From assembly GCF_002968335.2 (NCBI RefSeq), contig NZ_CP134398.1, positions 434,001 through 498,000 on the forward strand: a stretch of DNA of 64,000 nucleotides, given 5' to 3'. A model generated the notes under the pieces. That model did no database searches. It had not been told where the DNA came from and was given only the letters and a program-made list of their open reading frames with translations. Made by a program: the position numbers and the translations under genes. This DNA comes from Mycobacterium sp. ITM-2016-00316. Lineage in GTDB: Bacteria > Actinomycetota > Actinomycetes > Mycobacteriales > Mycobacteriaceae. Below, one piece after another: positions 28,718-36,396 of this stretch. How positions within the stretch are numbered: the first letter of the stretch is position 1; each line of letters opens with the position of its first letter.

Positions 28718-29368
28718 ATGCGCCGACTACTCGCGGTGTTGAGCGCGCTCTGGCTGACGTTCGCGTCGGCACCGGTCGCCGATGCCGCCGAGACACCCTG
28801 GTTCGTCAACTCCGTCGGCAACGCCACTCAGGTCATTTCCGTTGTGGGCGTGGGTCCCACGACAGCGAAGATCGATGTGTGGGAGCGCACCGCCGCGGGC
28901 TGGAACCCGATCGGGGTGGGCATACCCGCGCACATTGGTTCCAGCGGTATGGCCCAGGAGATCCGCGAGGGTTCGATGAAGACGCCGATGGGGGTGTTCA
29001 CCCTGGACTTCGCGTTCGGCACCGAGACCAACCCCGGTGGTGGTCTGCCCTACGTGCAGGTCGGGCCCGACCACTGGTGGGACGGCGATGTGAACAGCCC
29101 GACCTACAACACCATGCAGGTGTGTGAGAAGGCGCAGTGTCCGTTCTCCACGGAGGGCAGCGGCACCGAGAATCTGCAGATCCCGCAGTACGCGCACGCG
29201 GTGGTGATGGGGGTGAACAAGGCCCGGGTACCCGGTGCCGGCAGTGCGTTCTTCCTGCACAGCACCGACGGCGGCGCGACCGCGGGATGCGTCGCCATCG
29301 ATGACGCCGCGCTGGTGAAGATCATCCGGTGGCTGCGCCCCGGTGCCCTGATCGCCGTGTCCAAGTAG
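28718..29368 (+). CDS. Exported L,D-transpeptidase-like protein (YkuD-type; Rv0309-like)
   Basis: A 216-residue secreted protein. The signal peptide is MRRLLAVLSALWLTFASAPV, cut near ADA-AET. The mature part has MKTPMGVFTLDFAFG and FFLHSTDGGATAGCVAI. The last holds the YkuD-type His181 and Cys191 active-site pair with the usual S/T-x-G-C form altered to TAGC. It may act on peptidoglycan cross-links or a related envelope amide. ATG 28718 is chosen over 28682 because it gives a clean signal peptide. Gene order and length match Rv0309. It converges on the SnoaL gene with a 0-nt gap. Confidence 0.78.
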   Translation: MRRLLAVLSALWLTFASAPVADAAETPWFVNSVGNATQVISVVGVGPTTAKIDVWERTAAGWNPIGVGIPAHIGSSGMAQEIREGSMKTPMGVFTLDFAFGTETNPGGGLPYVQVGPDHWWDGDVNSPTYNTMQVCEKAQCPFSTEGSGTENLQIPQYAHAVVMGVNKARVPGAGSAFFLHSTDGGATAGCVAIDDAALVKIIRWLRPGALIAVSK

Positions 29369-29839
29369 TCAGATATTGACGGCGCGACCGGCTTTCACCT
29401 TGAAGCCGAGGGTTTCGGTGGACAGCGAGGCATCGTAGGTCCGGTCGTAGCCGGTCTTGCTGATCTTCCAGCCATTGGGGGTGCGCCGGTAGGTGTCGTG
29501 ATAGAAGCCGGCACCGAGGAGCATGAAGTGGAACTCGGGGGCGATCACCTTGTCCTGCAGGTACCAGATCCCGGTGGCCTCGTCACCGTCGATCGTGATC
29601 TCCGGATGTGTCACCTTGTGCTCGGTGATGATGCCGGCCGGCATCGAGGTGCGCATGAACTCGACGAGGGTCGCGCGATCGGTGAAGTGATGCTCCTCGC
29701 CGAGGGACTCGCCGTAGTCGCCGATGACGTCCTCGGTGAGGGTGTCGGCGAAATCGTCCCAGTGCTTGGTGTCCAGCGCGCGCATGTAGCGGTACTTGAC
29801 CTGTTTGATTGCTTCGATATCAGCGAGGTTGTCAACCAT
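29369..29839 (-). CDS. SnoaL-like / NTF2-fold protein (Rv0310c-like)
   Basis: A 156-residue cone-fold protein beginning MVDNLADIEAIKQVKYRYMR, the hallmark start of SnoaL-like polyketide cyclase or steroid dehydratase relatives. A His-rich strand EEHHFTDR follows, then IWYLQDKV. Family members include bile-acid dehydratase-type enzymes, so hydration or dehydration of a lipid or steroid is possible; no proof is visible. ATG 29839 is preferred; ATG 29848 would add MSG. It matches the place and size of Rv0310c. Confidence 0.75.
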   Translation of the reverse strand: MVDNLADIEAIKQVKYRYMRALDTKHWDDFADTLTEDVIGDYGESLGEEHHFTDRATLVEFMRTSMPAGIITEHKVTHPEITIDGDEATGIWYLQDKVIAPEFHFMLLGAGFYHDTYRRTPNGWKISKTGYDRTYDASLSTETLGFKVKAGRAVNI

Positions 29840-29887
29840 GCCCGACATCAGAACACAGGGTCGCCGCCGGTGTCTTAGGGTCCAGCC

Positions 29888-30655
29888 ATGCGCTTTCTGG
29901 ATGGCTTCGTCAAATCTCCGTTCGCCGGGATCGCGCCGTGGATTCTGTTTGCGTTGGTCGCCGGTCCCGGCAGATTCGAGGAGGCCGCGTCCGCTGCGCT
30001 CGGGCTGACGTTGCTGACGATGTGGGTGGGCTGGCGCCGAGGGGTGAAGGTGCATCTGCTGGAAGCCTTCGCCGCGGTGTTCTTCGGAATCCTCGCGGCC
30101 ATCGGTCTGTTTGCTCCGGACAGCACTCTCGATTGGCTCCAGCGGTGGGCCGGGGAGCTGAGCAATGTCGCCCTGGCCGTCTTCGCGGTGGGCACATTGC
30201 TGATCAGGCGGCCGTTCACGCTGGCCTACGCCAAGGACAGCACACCGGCCGAACATTGGGATTCACCACTGTTCACCCGGATCAACTACGTGATCTCCGC
30301 GGTGTGGGCGCTGGCGTTCACGGTGTCGGCGATCTCGGGTGCGATCGGTGGAGCGGTGCTGCACGACGCCGACAACTTCTGGACGGCCTGGATCGTGCCG
30401 ATCGGGGCGATCATCTTCGCGGTGTCGTTCACCGAGTTCTATCCCGATTACGCGACCGCGAAGTTCGCCCCCGAGGCGGGCGAGACGCCGCCGTCGGCGC
30501 TCGGCGTTGTGGACTGGTTGCCGGTGTTCGTACTGGTGACCGGCATTTCGGGCTTGGTATCGGAATCGCTGTCCACGGTGGTGGGGATCGTCCTGATCGT
30601 CATGGGCGGGGTGGGCTCCGCGGTCATGCGAAGGTTGAGCGGAGCCGACAGTTGA
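29888..30655 (+). CDS. Conserved integral membrane protein
   Basis: A 255-residue protein with about seven hydrophobic stretches (roughly 13-27, 36-50, 58-80, 92-106, 135-160, 170-185 and 210-245). Conserved-looking charged points are RFEEAAS and HWDSPLFTRINYV. No enzyme motif is recognised. The start ATG 29888 is 48 nt from the divergent SnoaL gene. It precedes the Hsp70-like gene by 96 nt. Function unknown. Confidence 0.7.
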   Translation: MRFLDGFVKSPFAGIAPWILFALVAGPGRFEEAASAALGLTLLTMWVGWRRGVKVHLLEAFAAVFFGILAAIGLFAPDSTLDWLQRWAGELSNVALAVFAVGTLLIRRPFTLAYAKDSTPAEHWDSPLFTRINYVISAVWALAFTVSAISGAIGGAVLHDADNFWTAWIVPIGAIIFAVSFTEFYPDYATAKFAPEAGETPPSALGVVDWLPVFVLVTGISGLVSESLSTVVGIVLIVMGGVGSAVMRRLSGADS

Positions 30656-30751
30656 TCCAAAAAGACGTTGGCCGAACATGATTCGAGCCGACGACGCGTT
30701 CGCGGAGTGTCCGTTCGCCGGAACGGTTCGCCGACCGTTATGGTGGGCCCA

Positions 30752-32587
30752 ATGACCGGCCCGTTGGGGTTGTCCATTGGGACGACCAATCTGGTCGCGG
30801 CACGTGTCGGCGACCTTCCCGTGGTGCGGCGCGCCGTGCTGACACTTCCGGTGCAGGGCGCGCCGGAAGTCGGCGTGCCGTCCGGTCTGCCGGGGCAGGT
30901 GCTGACCGGATTCGTCGACCGGGTGGGGGATCCGGTGCCATTGGTGGCCTCGGACGGATCGTCCTATCCCGCTGATGACCTGTTGGTCGAGGCGCTGGAG
31001 GCGATGGTCGGTGTCGTGGGCGGCGCCGTACCGGGGCAGGCCGCGGTGGCGGTTCCCGCGCACTGGAACGCTGCGACGCTGCGGGCATTGCGCGCGACGC
31101 TGCGATCGAACCCGGTGCTCTCCCCGAACGGGACACCGCCGAGGCTGGTGTCCGATGCCGTCGCGGCGCTCACCTCGCTGCACACCAACCCGGGGTTGAG
31201 CATCGGTGGTCCGGTGGTGCTGGTGGACCTGGGCGGCGGCGGGACCAGCGTCACGCTCGCGGATTCCGGCGCGGCCTTCGAACCGCTCGACGAGACGACC
31301 AGGGTGGCCGAGTTCTCCGGCGACCTGATTGACCAGGCGTTACTGACCCACGTGTTGTCCGGTATCGAGGACGCCGACCCGGGAGCCACCGCCGCGGTCG
31401 GTCTGCTCGGAGCGCTGCGTGAAGAGTGCCGGCAGGCCAAGGAGCGGTTGTCGGCGGTCACGGCCACCGAGATCCCGGTGGCACTGCCCGGGTACCGGTC
31501 GGTGGTGCGGGTGACCCGCGCCGAGTTGGAGTCGCTGCTGGCCGAGCCGCTGCAGCAGGTTCTCGGCGAGCTGGATAATCTGTTGCAGCGCAACAGGATC
31601 AGCTGGGACGACGTATCGGTGATCGCCACCGCAGGCGGCGGCGCCAGCATTCCGCTGGTCACCCGGCAGTTGTCCGCGCACACCCAGAGACCGGTGGTGA
31701 GCACCCCGCAGCCCGCACTGGACGCGGCCGTCGGAGCGGCACTGTTCGCGGCCAATGCGGCCGAGGCCGGGGCGCAGACCGGGATGGCGCCGGCGCTGGG
31801 CGCGGACGCCCCGACCAGCCTGGCACCGCCGATCGTCATTCCGGACCAGTCCGGTTCCTCGACGTTCCGGGCGCTGGCGTGGTCGCAGGATGACGACGGC
31901 GGTGGCGAACCGGTGCGCTACACCGGCCCTGACGACTACCCCGAGGTCAGTGCGGCGAACCCGTACCTCGGTGATGAATCCACCCGCATTGTCTCCCAAC
32001 ATGTCCCGGCCCAATACGATGACGAGCCCCGCGGCATGCCCCGGTTGCCGATGGCGGTGTTCGCGGCCGCGGGCATTCTGGCCGTTGTCGCGCTCGGTGG
32101 GGTGGCCATCGCGCTGACCGGCGTCTCCGAGACCGACACCCCCACGCCGTCGACGGCCCCGGTCTCCGGGGTGTACACCCCGCCGCCTGCGGAGGCGCCG
32201 CCGGCCGAACCGCCGCCGGGCATCGTCACCGTCACCGAGGCGCCGCCGGCACCGCCTCCGGCGCCCGAGCCCGTTGCTCCGCAGCCGGTGGCGCCGACGA
32301 CCACAACAACCACGACGCCGTCCACCACCACGACCACGACGACAACAACGACGACCACCACGACCACAACGACGACGACAACGACGCCGTCCACCACGAC
32401 GACCACGACCACAACGACGCCGCGGACGACCACCACGACGACGCCGCCGAGCACGTTGCCGACCAGCACCGCGGAGGTCACCACGGTCTCTCAGGCACCG
32501 GCGATGACGACGACGTACATCAACATTCCTTTGCTGCCCCCGATCCCCGTCCAGGTGCCCAACCCGGCGGCGCCGGCCGCTCCATAG
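30752..32587 (+). CDS. Hsp70/actin-like ATPase-domain protein with Pro/Thr-rich tail (Rv0312-like)
   Basis: A 611-residue protein. Residues 1-340 resemble an Hsp70/actin nucleotide-binding fold: LSIGTTNLVAARVG (phosphate 1), VLVDLGGGGTSVTLAD (phosphate 2) and ATAGGGASIPLV (adenosine). No substrate-binding domain follows. Instead there is a linker, one transmembrane helix (about 432-454) and an outward tail rich in Pro and then almost pure Thr (codons at 32296-32452). Thr-rich tails of this kind can be O-mannosylated wall-spanning stalks. M. tuberculosis Rv0312 is described as Pro/Thr-rich and has similar length. ATG 30752 has GGTGGG upstream; ATG 30740 is an alternative. Confidence 0.8.
   Translation: MTGPLGLSIGTTNLVAARVGDLPVVRRAVLTLPVQGAPEVGVPSGLPGQVLTGFVDRVGDPVPLVASDGSSYPADDLLVEALEAMVGVVGGAVPGQAAVAVPAHWNAATLRALRATLRSNPVLSPNGTPPRLVSDAVAALTSLHTNPGLSIGGPVVLVDLGGGGTSVTLADSGAAFEPLDETTRVAEFSGDLIDQALLTHVLSGIEDADPGATAAVGLLGALREECRQAKERLSAVTATEIPVALPGYRSVVRVTRAELESLLAEPLQQVLGELDNLLQRNRISWDDVSVIATAGGGASIPLVTRQLSAHTQRPVVSTPQPALDAAVGAALFAANAAEAGAQTGMAPALGADAPTSLAPPIVIPDQSGSSTFRALAWSQDDDGGGEPVRYTGPDDYPEVSAANPYLGDESTRIVSQHVPAQYDDEPRGMPRLPMAVFAAAGILAVVALGGVAIALTGVSETDTPTPSTAPVSGVYTPPPAEAPPAEPPPGIVTVTEAPPAPPPAPEPVAPQPVAPTTTTTTTPSTTTTTTTTTTTTTTTTTTTTTPSTTTTTTTTTPRTTTTTTPPSTLPTSTAEVTTVSQAPAMTTTYINIPLLPPIPVQVPNPAAPAAP
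32296..32452 (+). repeat. ACN triplet low-complexity tract encoding poly-Thr
   Basis: About 155 bp built almost only from ACG, ACC and ACA codons, broken by three Pro-Ser or Pro-Arg pairs. It lies in the tail of the Hsp70-like gene. The codon mix is irregular rather than a pure triplet run, so protein-level selection is more likely than simple slippage, though length changes between strains are likely. Confidence 0.85.
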
Positions 32588-32660
32588 CCGGACAGCCGTC
32601 GTTCGGCCTGCACATACCAATCTCACAAAGAGTTGAGCTGCTGCGACACGCCGGGTTATA

Positions 32661-32691
32661 GTCACCCGGGTTAAGTCACGGATAGGTAACG
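32661..32691 (+). promoter_or_regulatory. Candidate MtrA-type direct repeats upstream of the exported ARB-like gene
   Basis: GTCACC (32661), GTCACG (32675) and GTAACG (32686) are same-strand repeats; the last two are spaced 11 bp (one turn). MtrA of actinobacteria binds paired GTAAC/GTCAC-like repeats before cell-wall hydrolase genes. The site is 66-96 bp before ATG 32757, where an activator would sit. Confidence 0.4.
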
Positions 32692-32756
32692 ACCAGCAAA
32701 CGGCCGGGTCTCGGCGGTTGCTGAACGTCAGCTCGGCGAGCTCGAAGGTGTGGTGA

Positions 32757-33449
32757 ATGCGGCGTCAAGGAATGGCTCACGGCCGACTGCGGTCGGCTGC
32801 CGCGCTCGCCGCGATCGTGGCGCCGGCCGCCGTGCTCTTCTCTATCGGTGGCGATATCCAGTCAGGTACTGCCCCTGAGCAGGGGGTCAGGGTCGCTGCT
32901 CCCGCCGTGGTGGCCGCCGCCGAGGCCACCCCGCTGGGCGTCGAGGTCATTGCCGCCCCGGCATCCTTCGGCTGGAACCCGACGGCCGTGGTGGCCGCCG
33001 CCCCCGAGGTCGCCTCCGCGCAGCTCGTCTCGGCGTCGAGGTGGCGCGCGGACACCCGATCGCTGCTGCTGCCCAAGGGCGTGGCCCCCGAACACGGTCT
33101 GCAGGTCAAGACCATTTTGGCCGCCCGCGCCATCAGCGCGGTGTTCCCGGAGATCCGCAGCATCGGCGGCGTGCGCCCGGACGCGCTGCGCTGGCATCCC
33201 AACGGCCTGGCGCTCGACGTGATGATCCCGAACCCCGGTACCGCACAAGGTGTCGCGCTGGGTAATCAGATCGTCGCGTACGTCATGAAGAACGCTGCCC
33301 GATTCGGCATGCAGGACGCCATCTGGCGCGGCACGTACTACACCCCGAGCGGCGCGGCGGGTTCCGGCGGTTACGGCCATTACGACCACGTGCACGTCAC
33401 CACCACCGGTGGCGGCTACCCGTCCGGTGGCGAGCAGTACTTCCGCTGA
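32757..33449 (+). CDS. Exported protein with ARB_07466-like C-terminal domain (Rv0320-like)
   Basis: A 230-residue exported protein with a basic N-terminus, a hydrophobic signal (about 14-30) and an Ala/Val-rich spacer. A C-terminal domain from about 100 contains KTILAARAISAVFPEIRSI, HPNGLALDVMIPNP and YGHYDHVHVTT. The two His-containing strands (HPNGLALDV and HYDHVHV) resemble the metal-site pattern of D-Ala-D-Ala peptidases of the M15 type, so a peptidoglycan-related role is reasonable but not shown. ATG 32757 has AAGGTG 7 nt upstream. Similar exported proteins (Rv0320 type) exist throughout mycobacteria. Confidence 0.72.
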   Translation: MRRQGMAHGRLRSAAALAAIVAPAAVLFSIGGDIQSGTAPEQGVRVAAPAVVAAAEATPLGVEVIAAPASFGWNPTAVVAAAPEVASAQLVSASRWRADTRSLLLPKGVAPEHGLQVKTILAARAISAVFPEIRSIGGVRPDALRWHPNGLALDVMIPNPGTAQGVALGNQIVAYVMKNAARFGMQDAIWRGTYYTPSGAAGSGGYGHYDHVHVTTTGGGYPSGGEQYFR

Positions 33450-33464
33450 TCAGGTCCGGCCGGG

Positions 33465-34418
33465 TCAGCCGATGAGCGCGGTGACCTCGCGGGCGCAGCC
33501 CCAGCACAATGTGATCCCCGAACCGCCGTGTCCGTAGTTGTGCACCACTCGTGCGCCGGATCTCAACCTCCCACTCTCCTCGAGCCGGACGGTCGGACGC
33601 CCGGGTCGCAGTCCGACGACCTGCCCGAGCACTCGAGCGTCGCGTAACGCGGGCACCAGGTCGGCACACCGCGCCAGGATCGCCGCGCCGACGGCCGGGT
33701 CGACCGTGGTGTCCCATTGCCCCTCGTCCAGGGTGCCGCCCACAATGCAGTCCTCGCTCCGTGGATGCACGTAGGCGCGGCCGCCCGGATGCCCCTCGTC
33801 GCGGACCGACATCGTCAGGCCGGGATTGCTGACCCGCAGGATCTGACCCCGCACCGGGTACACCGAGGGATCGTCGACCAGTTCGCCCGCGCCGAGGCCG
33901 GCACAATTGATCACGACATCGGCGTCGTCGCCCACCTCGTCCAGTGACCGCAGCAGCCGCTGGGCCACCTGCCCACCGAGGTCGCGGAACCGGGCGCCCA
34001 GCCATGGCAGGTAACGGGGCATCTCCGCCAACGGCACCGTGTAGCGCAACCCGTACGGGTAACCCGGCGGGAGCTCGTGTGTATCGGCGGGCCGGACCTT
34101 GCCGACGGCGGCCGTCCACGCGGGCTCGCCCGGCGGCTCCCGATAGAGGCTGAGCGACTCGCGCATGACCACCCCCGGGACGAGCGCCGCGGCCTGCTCG
34201 GCCAGCACATCGAAAGTATGCGCGCCCCAACTCGATACGCGCTCCCACGGTGCGACATGGGTCGGGAACCACACCGCCGCCGCCACTGCCGAGGTCGTGG
34301 ACATGGCGCCTTCGGCGGTCACCATCCGTACCTCGTGGCCGGCCTCCAGCAGCGAGATGGCCGTGGTCAGCCCGCTGATCCCGGAGCCGACCACGACGGC
34401 CCGCAGCGATGTGGTCAC
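33465..34418 (-). CDS. D-amino acid oxidase family FAD enzyme
   Basis: A 317-residue FAD oxidoreductase. The dinucleotide motif is VVVGSGISGL (8-17). The family's VINCAGLGAGEL, PVRGQILRV, YVHPRSEDCIVGGT and the closing HNYGHGGSGITLCWGCA are all present and typical of D-amino acid oxidase/D-aspartate oxidase. It oxidises D-amino acids to 2-keto acids with release of ammonia and peroxide. Only a 16-nt gap separates it from the convergent exported gene. An inverted repeat lies 46-81 bp upstream of its start. Confidence 0.88.
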   Translation of the reverse strand: MTTSLRAVVVGSGISGLTTAISLLEAGHEVRMVTAEGAMSTTSAVAAAVWFPTHVAPWERVSSWGAHTFDVLAEQAAALVPGVVMRESLSLYREPPGEPAWTAAVGKVRPADTHELPPGYPYGLRYTVPLAEMPRYLPWLGARFRDLGGQVAQRLLRSLDEVGDDADVVINCAGLGAGELVDDPSVYPVRGQILRVSNPGLTMSVRDEGHPGGRAYVHPRSEDCIVGGTLDEGQWDTTVDPAVGAAILARCADLVPALRDARVLGQVVGLRPGRPTVRLEESGRLRSGARVVHNYGHGGSGITLCWGCAREVTALIG

Positions 34419-34463
34419 GGTTCGAAGTTACCCGTTCGAATCGATCATGGCCTGGTGTTCTCA

Positions 34464-34499
34464 CGAATCACGTTTGTCGTCAGTGACTTTCGTGATTCG
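34464..34499. promoter_or_regulatory. Inverted repeat upstream of the D-amino acid oxidase gene
   Basis: CGAATCACG (34464-34472) and CGTGATTCG (34491-34499) are exact 9-bp reverse complements 18 nt apart. The site is 46-81 bp before the oxidase start and about 120 bp after the HNH gene. It may be an operator or the stem of a terminator; neither is proven. Confidence 0.4.
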
Positions 34500-34622
34500 C
34501 TCGAACTCCGCGACCACAAGTGCGGTTCGTGGTGGCGGGTCTGGCGGCGTGTTGCTCCCCGCCGGACCCGCCTGCGTGGGCGGTGTTCACTGTGTAGTTG
34601 TCAAGGTGCCGTGCGAGTTTGG

Positions 34623-35933
34623 TTATGCGGCGGTGGGTAGATCGGTCATGGTGCGTCGGGCATGGGATCGCAGGTGCGCCGGTTCGGGTTCATCCGGGCG
34701 GTGCGGCGGGATGAACCAGGGGTGGCGGTCGGCGCCGAGGTAGACCTGCCAGCCGCCGTGGTGGATCGCGGTGTGGTGCAGTCGGCACAGCAGGACGCCG
34801 TTGTCGATGCTGGTGTAGCCTCCGCTGCTCCAGGGTGTGATGTGGTGGGCGTCGCACCACGACACCGGTCTTCCGCAGCCGGGGTGCGCGCATCCACGGT
34901 CGCGGACGGCCAATCCTTTCCGGATGGCGGGTGTGAACAGCCGCTCGGCGCGCCCGACGTCCAGCGGGGCGCCGGCGGCGTCGACGATCACCGAGGTCAG
35001 GGTGCTGTCACAGGTGATGAGGTCCGCGGTGCGGGTGCTGACGGGACCACCGAAGCCGAGAAAGTCCACGCCTGGTGTTGCGGCGGGGCGGATCACGGTG
35101 ACATGCGGCAGCACACCACCGCTCATCGGGCGCTGCGCGCCCGACAGGTAGGTTCGTATGATCTGCCCGAACGCGTCGGCGCGGCGGCGCCCGGTCGGGC
35201 GTGGGTCCGGTGATCCGTCGGGCAGCGGGATGGGCCGGCACAGCGGATCCAGCGCGGCCAACAGTTCCTCTGCCGTGAGCGCGTCGAGATCCAAGCTGGC
35301 CGCGACCCGCCCGTCCTCGGTCTGCACCACGGTCATGTCGTTGAGGTCGGTGTTTTCGGCGACCGGCACCGCCCCGTCGTCGAGCGGAGCGGCGGCGGTT
35401 CTGTCGATGGCGATCTCGCGGGCCTTCTTATCGACACCCGAGGGGGTGGTCTGGATCATCAGCGTCGTCACCACGCCCGCCCGGTCCTGCTCGGACAGGG
35501 CGACCCGGCTGCTGACGTGAGCGACTCCTTTACCGATGGCGTCGGCGAACTCGATACCGATCCCACCGAGGCGCTGCAACTGCGTCAACGCCGGCAGCGT
35601 GTGTGCCGCCCGCCCGACCCGCGCGGCCCGGTGCGCCGCGCCCGGCGCCACACCCAGACTGGTGAGCAGATCAGCGCCCGTGCGCAGGTGCGTGCGTGGC
35701 GGGATCCCGGCCCGCTCCGCGGCCGCAACCGCTTGGGCGATCACATGATCGACCAGATTGCGCAAGGTGACCGCGGCCGCCAGCACCGCGAGCAAGGGCT
35801 GTTCATCAACGATCCGGCGCGGACTGTCGAGCAGATGACACAACCGGCGATCAGCGTCGTCCTCGGGTGCAGGCACCGGAGTGAGGTCATCAATCAACGC
35901 ATCAACAAAGGTGTCGAGATCAGTGGCGTCCAT
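34623..35933 (-). CDS. HNH endonuclease domain protein with DUF222 (13E12 repeat family)
   Basis: A 436-residue protein of the mycobacterial 13E12/REP13E12 type. The N-terminal two thirds is the helical DUF222 domain (LTAEELLAALDPLC, MSGGVLPHVTVI). The C-terminus is an HNH domain with two Cys pairs (CAHPGCGRPVSWCDAHHITPW, then NGVLLCRLHHTAIHHGGW). HNH domains are metal-dependent nucleases. In mycobacteria these proteins are multicopy and linked to mobile REP13E12 elements, but this copy has no visible flanking repeats. The start is ATG 35933; the open frame to 35972 is not supported by a binding site. Confidence 0.85.
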   Translation of the reverse strand: MDATDLDTFVDALIDDLTPVPAPEDDADRRLCHLLDSPRRIVDEQPLLAVLAAAVTLRNLVDHVIAQAVAAAERAGIPPRTHLRTGADLLTSLGVAPGAAHRAARVGRAAHTLPALTQLQRLGGIGIEFADAIGKGVAHVSSRVALSEQDRAGVVTTLMIQTTPSGVDKKAREIAIDRTAAAPLDDGAVPVAENTDLNDMTVVQTEDGRVAASLDLDALTAEELLAALDPLCRPIPLPDGSPDPRPTGRRRADAFGQIIRTYLSGAQRPMSGGVLPHVTVIRPAATPGVDFLGFGGPVSTRTADLITCDSTLTSVIVDAAGAPLDVGRAERLFTPAIRKGLAVRDRGCAHPGCGRPVSWCDAHHITPWSSGGYTSIDNGVLLCRLHHTAIHHGGWQVYLGADRHPWFIPPHRPDEPEPAHLRSHARRTMTDLPTAA

Positions 35934-36396
35934 AGGGATACCGACTTTCACAGAAGGTGCCCAACGGGGCACGATCAGTCACAACGGTCCGCACAGCCCG
36001 AAAGGGGCCATCGAACCTCGCGGCGACCGGAGTCGCGGTCTGTGCTCACCGGATGGTGATGGGAGCAACGTCGCATTCGAACTTGTGTTCGATGCTACGC
36101 CGAATCAAGGCCCCGCGCAAGGGACATTTTGAGGACATCGGTGACAGATTGAAGGGGCTTGGTGGTGACGCTGATCATGGTCAAGCGCAATGTCCCGCAG
36201 AACCATCCGCGCTGTCGCTGCGCCGGATGTCCCATGGCTGAAACGCCTCGCCGGACCTGAATCTTGGGCGGCGCCACGGGCGCGAAACTCCGAAACACTG
36301 CTCACCGCCGAGGAGCGTGGACCGCGACCGCACTCACCGCTCATCGGCCTGGAGGCCGAGGTAGCGATCCAGGTCCAGCAGACAGTGAGTGCCGAG
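35934..36396. other. 463-bp stretch without a supported gene
   Basis: This gap lies between the HNH gene start and the end of the exported-protein gene. Short open frames on both strands (for example 36095-36298 minus and 36190-36465 plus) show no recognisable domain and no binding site. A minus-strand reading near 36360-36400 (HCLLDLDRYLGLQADER) looks protein-like and could be the remnant of a lost gene. The HNH promoter must lie at its left end. Confidence 0.5.

Noticed and set aside
31936..32484. Minus-strand open frame encoding poly-Val
   Set aside because: It is only the complement of the ACN (Thr) tract in the Hsp70-like gene.
32588..32756. Possible c-di-AMP (ydaO-type) riboswitch before the exported ARB-like gene
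   Set aside because: Such elements precede rpf-type genes in actinobacteria, but the conserved GGGGGAAC-like and GGGGUGAAUC-like segments are not present here.
34623..35933. Mobile REP13E12 element
   Set aside because: The HNH/DUF222 protein is of this type, but no flanking direct repeats, attachment sites or second element gene could be seen.
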